DNA from: Trachythela sp. YZ-2020
Lineage: Eukaryota > Cnidaria > Anthozoa > Malacalcyonacea > Clavulariidae
Assembly (NCBI GenBank): GCA_016169945.1
Contig: JADLSH010000082.1
Span: 682,001 to 746,000, forward strand
Direction of reading: 5' to 3'
DNA length: 64,000 nucleotides
Each line of letters opens with the position of its first letter. Position 1 is the first letter of the stretch. This document shows positions 34,557 through 44,655 of the stretch, one piece after another. The notes below the pieces were generated by a model, which was not told the origin of the DNA, made no database searches, and worked only from the letters and a program-made list of their open reading frames with translations. Made by a program: the position numbers and the translations under genes.

Positions 34557-36800
34557 TTAAAAAGAGTTCCATTTGCGCACGCATTTTTTCAAAAGACTAT
34601 CATTATAGCGTTTAGTTCGGGTTTCAAAAAGTGAGATAGATCGGGAATGTGTAAGATTGTACTGCTGATGTAAAGGTTCAGGTAATAGATTAAAAAATTT
34701 TCTCGAAGTGTCACTATAATTGTTTTTGTAAAAAAATCTGCATAACGATTCCCTTCTCTCCTCGAGAGTGGGCAAATTTAGGTCTTTGAGGCTTTCGGAG
34801 TAGGACAAGTGGGGAACAATAATTTTGAACGCACGTCTCTGAATGTGCTCTAATTCATCAGTCAGGAACTTTGGTAACGAGGTATGCCAGACTGGACACG
34901 CATATTTCAAGACAGGTCTAATAAAACTAAAATATACTGTCCTAAGATCACTCGGTTGGACACCATTTCTTCTTAATATCCTTAAAGCATACAGACAATG
35001 CTTGCTTTGGAGTATATGTGCCTGATGTGTGTGGTCCACTTAAGACCGGAGGTCAAAATTACCCCCAGGAGCTTGATGGCATTAACAGCCTCCAGGGGTT
35101 GGTTATTGACAATCAAGGGTTGCGCCGGGGGTTGATTGATCAAAAATGACACGGTGAAATCTTTAGTTTTTTTACGTTCAACTTCATGATGTTCGCACTT
35201 GACCACTGGGTCACGTTGTCAAGTTCTTGCTGTAATTTTGGTAGATTCGGTTCACATACTCTAAGAACTTCAGAGATTGTACAACCGTCAACATACTTGT
35301 ACAAAGGCAATTCACTGGGCAGATCATTGACCATTAAAAGAAAGAACAGAGGACCAAGTTTGGTACCTTGCCGAACTCCAGCTTTTATTTCTTTCCAATC
35401 AGATTTACAAGTTTTTAATTTGACACGCTGCTGTCTGCCTTGAAGAAAACTTGAACACCAGTTTAATAGAACCGGTGGAACATTGAGAAGCTGTAACTTA
35501 CACATCAGAATGTTATGATCAATTCGATCAAACGCTTTGGAAAAATCGATGAAGCATGTTCGGATAATGGTGTTAGGCGTTTCCAGGGCAGAGAGCCAGT
35601 AGTGGACTAAATGCACGAGGGCGTGAGTGGTTGAAGACCTTTTCACACTACCAAACTGGAAAGGGTCGATGTATGGCATAACAATAGGTGCAAGCCAGTT
35701 GAAAACAAAAGACTCAAGAATTTTGCTCAACACTGCAGTTAGAGATATAGGTCTAAGTTCCGTATCGATACACTTCGGTCTAGAGATCTTCCTCAACGGG
35801 AGGACATCCGCACATTTCCACAGCTCGGGCACGCGACCTTCTTTAATAGAAGAGTTAAACATGGAATACACAGGGATGCTAATAGTTGTGGCGCAGGTTT
35901 TCAAGAGCCAATTGGGAATCTCGTCAGGTCCTACAGACTTGCGATCTTGGACAGCCGCCAAAGCAAGTTCTACGGCATCACGGGTAATGATGTACTCATC
36001 AGGAATGTTGGAAACAGGTATGGGAGTAAAGTTTAGTTGTGGTATGTCAGCAGCAACACTGCAAAATGATTCGTTAATAGCGACAGCAAGATCGAATCGT
36101 TCAAAACAGTGCCATTTACGGCTAAACTTGTTAACGGGGAAGATTAGAAAGTACAGACAACAGTTTGATTCCGTCCCACCACTTTTTAGGATTACTCTCA
36201 TGCATGTGATTAATCTTTGGCGTGCTCTCTTACAGAGTTTTATCACTTTATTGCGATAAACATTATATTGGTGTAAGTCATTATTCAACCAAGCTTGTTG
36301 ACGTTTCTTAATATATTCTTTAATAACAGGAGTAATCCATGGTTTGTCGTTAGGATGATGTTTCACAGTACGCATGGGGATAGAGGAATTCAAGGCAACG
36401 TGAACTACCGACTGGAAAGAATCCAGTTGTTCGTCACATGAATTCAGCCGCATGAGTGGTGTCTAGTTAACAGTATCCAGACGAGAGATCAAATTTAGTT
36501 TGTTAGGAGCTCGATAATCACGCTTTTGCAATCGTGTGGTTGGTAGACTTGGAGCATGTTTCGAAATAGGTTATAGTAAGATTCTAGAATGATCGGATTG
36601 ACCAATGGGAGGCAGGATGATGGCATCGTAGTAAGGTGATAGAGTTTAAAAAGCTTGGTCAAGGATATTACTTTCCCTGGTGAGCTTGGTACCCAGTTTC
36701 TTCAATCTAAAAGAGTTGCAGAGATTACCTGGCTTGAATTGATTGAAATCACCAAGGACCAAGATGGCAGAATTACGATAGGTGGCAAGTTGTCTTTTGT
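34557..36800 (-). pseudogene. LINE D ORF2: remnant endonuclease and RT
   Basis: LVLGDFNQFKPGN (about 36760) is the only endonuclease remnant. The long frame 36453-35140 has RT blocks DRKSVGPDEIPNWLLKTC, ELRPISLTAVLSKILES, CFIDFSKAFDRIDHNIL, AGVRQGTKLGPLFFLLMVND and YKYVDGCTISEV, where the catalytic YVDD is YVDG. The C-terminal part (RTVYFSFIRPVLKYACPVWH) is in another frame. The lost second aspartate and the missing endonuclease make it inactive. Confidence 0.85.
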
Positions 36801-36995
36801 TTAGGATGCTTTTTAATTAGGATTTCGGAAAGCTTGTTGTGGTTTCTTGGCTTGAACGACTCATTAGACATGCTATCAGTTCAGTTATTTACTGATTTTA
36901 AAAGCACACCATTGGGAGTAGTTACAGGTAAGGGGGTGTACAATGATCTGTTGTTTTCTTTGTTTAAGTCGGCACTTTGTATATTTATGTCTGAA

Positions 36996-37880
36996 TTAGC
37001 ATTTCCGTTGCTTTGGTTGCTTTTTTTGTTTAAGGGGCTCATTAATTATAGCTTTGGCCGGTATGTTTTTGTCCAGATTTTGAGATGCAAATTTCAATAA
37101 ATTACGTTCGTTTTCGACTTGAATTAATTTCTCCTTAAGATTAATAATAGTGTTATTCTTCTCTTTTAAAATTAAGGAAAACTCTTGGAGAAAAGTTTCG
37201 AGTCTAAGATCATAAGGTACGCGTCCACTCTCGGGACCTGAAGGTATCAGAATGGCACCCATGGACTCAATAATTGCGTTAGTGGAGTCTATGATTGCAT
37301 TGACAGAGTTCATTTGTGTTTGTAAAGCCACGACGTCCGATTTAATATCTTTCAAAATCCTACTATCGATTCTGCTTTCACAGCAATGACCATTATACAC
37401 AGATGAATTGATATGAGTGCTGGTATTGTTGGTAGTTTCGTCTAAATCTCCCGACAAAAGATTAGGTTCAAAGGGTATTTTGGTTGTTGTATTTAATACT
37501 CTGTCCGTGATAGCGTCTGTTTGCTTTGCAGAGTTTGTTTGTAAAATACGCACCAGAAATTTCTTGAATGATTCGCCTTCTTTACCGTGGAATATCAAGG
37601 AGTTTAACTTTCCCGGATACCAAGTCATAAAAAAATCGAGATTCGAGTCTTTAAATCGTTTTGCTCTACCGCTGGGTGACTCCCATTCACCGTTTAATCC
37701 AGCGATGTTTTTAACAAAATACTGTAATGATGAAAAGTCTTGAGCCCATTTAATGCGGGTGCCATCATAAGTTAGGTAAGCTTGATCATTTAACAATCTA
37801 ATGGGCTCTAAATCGACATTCTCCAGGATAAAATTCCTATGATTAAGTGAGCTCGAAATTTCACAGCTGACCGCCATCAC
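36996..37880 (-). CDS. LINE D ORF1 protein, intact frame
   Basis: 294 codons opening just inside the 5' end of the LINE. The N-terminal third has GLNGEWESPSGRAKRFKDSN and NSLIFHGKEGESFKKFLVRI. The middle is Asn/Thr-rich. The C-terminal third is a likely coiled coil (FSLILKEKNNTIINLKEKLI, QVENERNLLKF) with a basic end KQKKQPKQRKC. LINE ORF1 proteins of this build trimerise and bind RNA. It is parasitic sequence inside the Polinton integrase and not a Polinton gene. Confidence 0.6.
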   Translation of the reverse strand: MMAVSCEISSSLNHRNFILENVDLEPIRLLNDQAYLTYDGTRIKWAQDFSSLQYFVKNIAGLNGEWESPSGRAKRFKDSNLDFFMTWYPGKLNSLIFHGKEGESFKKFLVRILQTNSAKQTDAITDRVLNTTTKIPFEPNLLSGDLDETTNNTSTHINSSVYNGHCCESRIDSRILKDIKSDVVALQTQMNSVNAIIDSTNAIIESMGAILIPSGPESGRVPYDLRLETFLQEFSLILKEKNNTIINLKEKLIQVENERNLLKFASQNLDKNIPAKAIINEPLKQKKQPKQRKC

Positions 37881-38562
37881 ATTAAGCGTACGTATCCTGT
37901 GACATCAGCCATTCTTTGATTTGTTTGCGACTTACTTTAAATTTCCCCTCCTTTTTTACGTCATCATACAAACGATTCACCCCTCCAAAACACCCAGACC
38001 GTTCTGCATTGTAATAAACACTAGACAGGTAATCGTCCTGCTCAACTATCACACATAGAATGAAAGAACATCTCAAATTATAAACTGTTTTATTCTTGGT
38101 CGTCGGTGTTTTGAGTACTGTTAACGTCTCCTTCACTTCGAATATTAGTAGTCTTTCTCTCACTTTGAACACAACTAGTGTCCCTGTCATTTTCATTACG
38201 CTCGTAGTTTTTAATAGTTCTACTATTGTATCCCATATGCAAATGTTCCTCCAGATTAAGATCATTTCGACCAAAACTTATACCTATTCTAAACATTTTC
38301 TGCGGTTATGATTCTTATTGATCTTTAGATGTTGCGCCTTGTTGGGAGAGTTACCCATGTTTTGTATAGCTAGATGTGTACACAATGACTTCTAGTTTAG
38401 TCTGAAGACACCAGACTTCAACCGGTGGTTTTTGATAATACGAAAAGGGTGGGAGTGTTTTGTCATAGCACCTAATCGGATCGTATGAAACGTCCTCAAC
38501 TTACGAGAAACTGTTAAACAGTCTCTGACACTCATCGTGTAAAGACCTACTCAATATACCTA

Positions 38563-39006
38563 TTGTATTTTTTAAATGTCTCCTCACATCATGGACCACA
38601 AAGCAAGCCTGAAGCTTTTGACATTGACAATAAAGAAATGTTTCTTTATAAACGTCAGCGACTTATCGAACAGAAATTGTTAAAGTGCTACGCTGAAGAG
38701 ATCGCGTCAGTAATATCTCGTCTTGTTGTTCAGAGTTGTCTTGGATGTAGTATTGTCCACCTTTCTCAAAGGCAACACCAGTGCCTTTATATGGATGGTT
38801 ACGAACAACTATTCGTGTATTTTGACCAAGCATATTCAGAGATTTCTGAAACAAGAGCTATAAAAGTCTTTGTGGAACGCTTGAACGATATTATACTGAG
38901 TGTAAACGCTCTTGAGTTACTAAAGTATACGTGTGATGATTGGAAAACAATATTTTTTGAGGAGAAGGAACAGTTGCTAAAGCAAGAAAATCTTAAGTTG
39001 CTGTAA
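38563..39006 (+). CDS. Conserved Polinton-associated protein, unknown function
   Basis: 147 codons, plus strand. A Cys/His-containing core reads LVVQSCLGCSIVHLSQRQHQ and then CLYMDGYEQLFVYFDQAY. The C-terminus is LLKYTCDDWKTIFFEEKEQL. Proteins with a CxGC...HxSQRxHxC pattern are common beside PolB in cnidarian Polintons, and I know of no function for them. Its last 30 codons lie inside the duplicated arm and reappear fused to the capsid fragment at 31986. It is convergent with PolB copy 2. The start choice (ATG at 38563) is uncertain. Confidence 0.55.
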   Translation: MYFLNVSSHHGPQSKPEAFDIDNKEMFLYKRQRLIEQKLLKCYAEEIASVISRLVVQSCLGCSIVHLSQRQHQCLYMDGYEQLFVYFDQAYSEISETRAIKVFVERLNDIILSVNALELLKYTCDDWKTIFFEEKEQLLKQENLKLL

Positions 39007-39152
39007 CTTACTAATGTGTTTGCAATTATGTGATATGTGTTTTTTTATTCTGTGTGTAATTTGGGAGAAGTAAAACCGATGATAAGACAAGAATTGATGT
39101 CTGCTGTTCTTTATTTATATTAAAATTGACTATGTACATGTTTGTATATACA

Positions 39153-42100
39153 CTAATATCCATATGGAAGTGTTTTATAGTCATCTATAATTACTCGTTT
39201 ATTATAAACTATCCGATAGTCCTTCTTCATTCGCTTAGTTAAAATATCTTTAGTTTTTGTATCGCGTGTTATTCTAAATGGAATATCCACTGAAACACAT
39301 CCGCTCACATTGCATTTTGCACGAAGAAAAACTAGTGCGCGAATTACGTCAATGTTAACTCTCGCTAAAGCGGAACAGTTCAGGGTAATCCCACGTAGTT
39401 TGGTCACCACCTTGCTGGAATTCGTTTCGTAGCAATAATTCTTTGGACCACCCAATATGAACGTGGTAATGTGATCCCCCTTCAGCTCATCTGTTAGCTC
39501 GCCGAGATAAGGACCTATCGGAGGCTCTGGATCATCAGGTTTGCTTACGAAGATGATCGAATCAGTGTCATAGTATAGCACTCTCTCTTGCAACTGATCC
39601 AACACATCGTACAGTTTAAGACGTGCGTAGGCGGTGGTGAAGGCGGCGATGACCACGTTTGTCTTTGAGTTTGGCGCAATTAAGTTCTCGTTGTTCTCAT
39701 AGTGGAGTTCGATGACTTGGTCACTTACGAAATTCGCATCGAGAACATTGTTTCATCCGAGGCCAGGTAGTCCAAACATTTTTGAACGTCGTCGATCTGC
39801 TCCGTTTTGGTCATATTAAGGCGTTGTGCAAATTTACCTAGGGTGAAAATCAGCCGTAAATATCTGATCATATCGTACCTAGAAAATTGTTACGGGGGGA
39901 ACTATGGGTTTAGAATACATACCACAAAATGAGTTCAGCATCAGCTTAGCCAGTGCACGCAATCCAGGATTGTGTTCAATTTTGCTTCTAGCCAACTGTA
40001 TCCCTTCAACTGTAAGGTATTCGTCCGCATAACGCTGTTTTTGTTCCTCCGTGACGCAGTCCTTCGGGTACCCACTTGATTCTTGTTTGATTTTGAGGAA
40101 GGTGTTCACATAATCTTTAAACAGCTCGTCAGAAGTTTCCGGAAAATGCCACACTTCGTGGAGTTGTAAAATTTGATAACCTTTCTCTAGGGCTTTCTCC
40201 AACTCTACGTGGCACCAGGTTCCCTGAATGGCACTTTCGTTACCGGAATGGGTGCAGGTATTTTGGTTACACGTATCTGCAGAGGTTTTGCAAAGAGGGA
40301 ACATCAACTTACCCTGGGCACGATAAGGATGGAGGGGGTGGAAAAGACCTCGAGGCGGAAGAACCGTACATTTGATCAACCCAAAGTAGTTGGAAATGTC
40401 TTCGTCAAAATTATCGGTGTTGATATGGGCGTGGCCGACAACTGTCCGCGTGATCTTATTGGCCCAGGGATATAATGACGTGAAATCTACGTCTCCGTAA
40501 GGAAAAATGATGTCATAATCTAAAATTTATGACGTCATAATCTGAAATTTACATCTAAAATTTATGCTGCGCTATCAACGTACCTTATTTTCTCGTCCAC
40601 CTCACATTTGTGGAACAGTTTGGACGCGTTGGTTCGTCCAACAAAGAAAGCATGCCGAGGTTCCAATGGATCGACAGGTCGTAAGTGTCAAAGTACCGTT
40701 TCAATTCTTCGTCTTGTTGCAGTTCTCGCTTTATATCGCATTGCCAGATCTCAACAACATGATAACCATGATCTTCGAGGTACAGGGTCTTTCCACAGTG
40801 CTTTGTTGGAGTTCTTGCATGGTTTTACCATTCATGGTATTCACGGTGTCCCGAGCATAACATTTCATACACCCTATAAAAAAAATAAACATTAATATTT
40901 GTTTTGCTTCTATCTGGGACGTCTATTTAAGAAATGAGAGCTTACCGTGCCGAATACAGCCATTAATCTCATAGACTGTGTTGGTTTCTTCATGATAACA
41001 ATCGAGTAAATACTTATCGACACGTTTTTCTCCTGCATTACGAGCATGCTGAATGTAGAGGTCTTCCTGTTCAGCCTTATACGAGAGCCATTTTAAAGCC
41101 AGGAGGGATTGCTTGTCTTTGGGACGATAACCGTGTGGGGGAATGATGGCAATGGTATCTTCTTGGAGGAAATTCGTTCGACATGCAAGATTGCAAGCCG
41201 ATGCAATAGTGAGACATTCCTCAAACGGGTCGATATCTGTAACGTCACGAAACAGTTCGCGAAATTTAAGACAGCAGCGACGAAGGATATCGACATCAGA
41301 TCGACAGTAAGATAAAATTTCTTGCTGGAAATCGAACACGTAATTGTCCTGTTTCAACTCGTTATGCAATTCCAAGAACTTTTCTTTCTCCTCAGGATTC
41401 ATTGCATCTGGATGGTAAAATGGACTTGGAGGTCCAACATAGTTCTCGTTCTCATTTTTTGTTGAACAAATGAGGGAAATAACCTTTTGCAAGTTCGTCC
41501 AGTCCAAATGTTTTGGGAAAGTCAGCGAGTCTCATAGGTATGAAGCTTAATGAATCGATGAATTTGATGTTGAACATTGGCACCGATAACGTGAGAACCT
41601 TCGCACCGCGCATGATGACTTCGGGGATAACACCGTTCTCGTGTAAATATTGAAGAATAAAGTAACTGTCATAGCCTTGGAAATTAGGAGCCAAGACGAC
41701 ACATCCTCTGTGTTCATCTGTGAATAACCATTCGCAAAACTCGTTTCGCGTATTGTCTCCTTCGAACACCCACTCGTCACCGGCTTCGTTTTGCACAACG
41801 CACAAATTGGGTTGATGGTTACCGTTCTCCTGGCGACACTCAAAATCGAAAAATAATAGCTGGTTGTACCCGCTTTGAGATGTGTCGTCATTGGCTTCAT
41901 TATCGGACAAGTCTTCGTTGTCGACCGTATTCTTTTCCTTGACGGGTTGCATGTAACATTGGTGGTTCTCGGCGTGGACGTATTCATCATGTCGAGCAAC
42001 GAACAAGTCTGTAGTTATGCAATTCAGGCCTCAATCTCCCCCGCCTAATTACAGTGTGGCATTGATCACACTTCACCAAAGATAAACAAATAGATTTAGC

Positions 42101-43486
42101 GTTTCCTAAGTTTTGTTTGTGTCTATTGAAACAGGCCTCGCTTTTGAAATTCCGCTTACAATCGGCACAGCCAATACACGAAACAATTGGACAGTTTGGA
42201 GAGTAACACAATTTACAGGAGTCAGGGCACGAATGATCAATCATTTTATCATAACCCTTTCTTGCACGTATGGCAATACTTTTTTCGAGCAAAAAATGCA
42301 GCCATACTAGTGATCACATCGTAATGGTTATCGTGCAAATATAAAAAATATTTTTCTCTTTATCAGGACCGGAATAAATGATTGAATTTTGGTGTTCTTT
42401 TGAAACAAAGTTAATTTGGTACTCAGTCAAATGTGTTTAGAATTGTTTCACCTCATCTAAACCACAGCGTGCAACTGGCACCCCACAACGCTCGTGTAGT
42501 TCATAAGCTAAACGTTCTTGTATTGGCCCACAGGAGTCCTTTATAGAAATATATTGGCTATATTTTTGGGATTGCAACAACTAACGCCCGGGCTAAACAC
42601 GTATCGTCTGTGTTTTCAATGCGAATAATTGAATTCTTTCTCGCCAAATGTTTCTCCAAATTAATCTTAGTACGTTTTGTGCCTGTCCCGCCAGTGGGCA
42701 TTTCGACATGAACCAAATTAACCTTAACAGAATGATTTAAACGAAACTCACGATTAGACTGTATTACACGCTCGAACTCGGCTAAAACTCGTTCAGTTGT
42801 CAGTGTCCCCCGGGGCATAAATGGTAATGAAATGGGGGTTTCAAGTTGAGGTGAACGCAAAACAAAGCGGACTTGATCGTGCAGTGGAACACCTTCGGTC
42901 ACAGTCTCAAGCAAGCTTTGAAAGATTTCGTGAAGGCGCGTATGATTTCGTGAAGGCGCGTATGATTCGCAAACTGAACGGCGTAGTCAGAACCAACAGT
43001 ATTAAACTTTCTCACCTTCATTTGCTTTACATTTGTAACAGTACAAAAGTTATTATCTCTAACCTCGTCACTAGTACCAACGTCGTTATCCACCTCCTCG
43101 TGGGCCCTCTTCTCTCCTCTACCCGTCTGCAGAAGTCCACTATCGTCATTTCAGTCTTCTTCGAACAGCGCTCTCTGCTCAGCTGTCCAGTTCGTCGTGA
43201 TGTTCTCAAGTACGGTATCACTACCAAGAGACATCGACAGTAATGGTTCGTTATCTTTCCAAATGTCCACAAAACGCTGTCGTTCCGTCGGAGACCAGTT
43301 GTCACAAAGGGATACATCCAAACCCATGTCTTTGTTCTCCCTGCCCCAATCAAGGACTCGCTGGATGAGTTCCATACGTCTTTCAAATATCTGCTCATAC
43401 TCTTGTAACGTCATATTAGCTGCCAGTTGTTCCTCCTACTCTGCAAGTTGGGCCAGCGTTTCACAGTTTTCAACTCGGCTGTCCAT
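39153..43486 (-). pseudogene. Polinton 1 DNA polymerase B, right copy with N-terminal region
   Basis: The fuller of the two copies. The N-terminal region (from 43486) has NWSPTERQRFVDIWKDNEPL, then LHDQVRFVLRSP and GTGTKRTKINLEKHL, then IIRIENTDDTCLARALVV (about 42600). Next come a Cys-rich region, exo I FFDFECRQENG, exo III YCRSDVDILRR, motif A, and motif C YYDTDSIIF (about 39555). Three introns match those of the left copy, including 39838-39922 with intact GT and AG. Lesions: stop at about 43440, frame breaks near 43170, 42940, 42550, 42000 and 41460. A 19-bp tandem repeat is present near 42930-42965. Confidence 0.9.
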
Positions 43487-43499
43487 ATCGTTTTGAAGA

Positions 43500-44649
43500 T
43501 AATCTTGCACACTTAACAGTACTACAGCTCGAAATTGCAATATGATTGAAACTGCAAAAGCCGCTCTTTTTATAGGCTTCACCAGACATGCATACTAAAC
43601 TAAAGCTTGCATTACGTAAGCATTAGGTAAGCATTAGGTAAGCATTTAACCTTGACAGACACCCCGGATAGTGCACGTTCAGGCTCGCCCACACACACTC
43701 ATTAACTCATAACTAAATCTATCGCAAAAAGCACACGTTACACGCCGCTAACAATGAGTTCGCATACGTAAGCATCCACCTACAACAATGCACGTGCAGA
43801 CTCACCCACACGCACTCATAACTAAATCTACCGTAATTGATGCACGTTACGGAAATGTTTACTTAGACTCATGCTGCTAAGTCGGAAATCATTATTTTAT
43901 ATTCCAATTAGCTGTCAAAAATTATTCAAATCCTTTGTACCTCACAGATAAGTGCGTTATACCAAAACTTGAGCAGTGAAAAACGACTATTGGCTTGATA
44001 AATGCGTGTTATCAAAGTATTTCATATGGAGGTATAAATTTTCAACTTCGCTAGCAACAGCCTGTGCATATATAGCCTTAGTACTGTGTTCTCATTAGTG
44101 TGGGTAAGATCTGAAGTCTTCCTAGCATAGTTACTGTACATATAGCTTCAAGACAGCATGGATAAACGTTTACCCAATGATCGGCAATAAAAAAGACCTA
44201 TTTACACTTGGCCAAATACTTCGCTGTGAAGAACTTAAAGTCACTACTTCAAGTCGTGCATTACATGCTAGGCTAAAAGCCTATAATGACTCTCTGAAGG
44301 AGAAAAGTATGAACAATTTAACGAACAGTCTGCAGAATATGAACAGTGAATTGAGGGACTATATATTTATGAACAGGGCATGAATAAAAGCGTTGCTTAG
44401 GCATGTATAGTACAATTACGTAATGCACACTAAATATAATTAAACATGTCATTACGTCATCTTCATTAAGACCGGATACACGTAGTTGAACGTGCATACT
44501 TAATAATTCATGTGGGCGGGTAATTAATTCATGAACGTACATCATTAATTCCGAATGTGGGAGGGTATTTCCGGTCATTACGTCATTGGCGGTATAACGT
44601 CACTGTCGGCATCCCTTTGTACGCTGGATGTGGGCGAGGGTTACCTACT
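43500..44649. repeat. Polinton 1 terminal inverted repeat, right
   Basis: 44649-44005 mirrors 18118-18768. 43945-44004 mirrors 27601-27650 and shows the empty target of the P-like element. 43500-43940 is unique to this arm and contains imperfect tandem copies of TAAGCATTAGG and of a block with CACACACTCATTAAC. The 68-codon frame at 44177-44383 is mirrored in neither reading nor length in the left arm, so I do not call it a gene. Confidence 0.85.
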
Positions 44650-44655
44650 ACCTAA

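Larger units (their letters stand above)
34360..37887 (-). mobile_element. LINE D inserted in the integrase, 8-bp TSD
   Basis: GTACGTAT lies on both sides (34352-34359 and 37888-37895). The 3' end on the minus strand is an ATCTA-type simple repeat (34360-34381). ORF1 is intact, but the endonuclease is mostly deleted. It is the same family as LINE C by ORF1 similarity and by the simple-repeat tail. Confidence 0.9.
33445..38055 (-). pseudogene. Polinton integrase with C-terminal chromodomain, split
   Basis: The N-terminal part at 38055-37896 reads YYNAERSGCFGGVNRLYDDV and SRKQIKEWLMSQDTY. LINE D (34360-37887) then intervenes with an 8-bp duplication. The gene resumes at 34351 with TLHKPARKFFKRNRVIVGG. 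The RVE core carries WQMDLADMQ (first Asp), MTDQGTEFFN (second Asp) and ETKASIVERLIRTLK (Glu). A basic region, SIKAKPADV and RDQVRISKIKRKFEKGY follow, then a chromodomain (YEVEKVLKKRGRG, YLVKWLGYPNKFNSW, 33575-33475). Frame breaks occur near 34185, 33920 and 33700. The enzyme would insert the element; the chromodomain may steer it to chromatin. Confidence 0.85.
18118..44649. mobile_element. Polinton 1: palindromic, PolB at both ends
   Basis: The ends are AGTAGGTAACC and its complement GGTTACCTACT. The flanking hexamers AACTGA and ACCTAA agree at four of six positions and sit where a 6-bp Polinton target duplication is expected; removal restores the LINE C frame. Left arm 18118-32078 (minus its insertions) and right arm 38913-44649 are inverted copies that include the terminal repeat and a full PolB gene. 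In one 135-base PolB stretch I count about four differences. The single-copy centre holds capsid fragments, a basic virion protein, a penton-like protein and an integrase. No packaging ATPase or adenovirus-type protease is visible, and the major capsid gene is truncated, so the unit is defective. Confidence 0.85.

Noticed and set aside
35186..36259. Plus-strand ORFs across LINE D
   Set aside because: Antisense shadows of the reverse transcriptase frame.
44177..44383. 68-codon ORF in the right terminal repeat
   Set aside because: Not preserved in the left repeat, and no motif.
27650..44649. Two independent Polintons inserted head to head
   Set aside because: Only one pair of outer termini and one target site is present. 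The two PolB copies share introns and flanks, and the centre has a single virion/integrase block.
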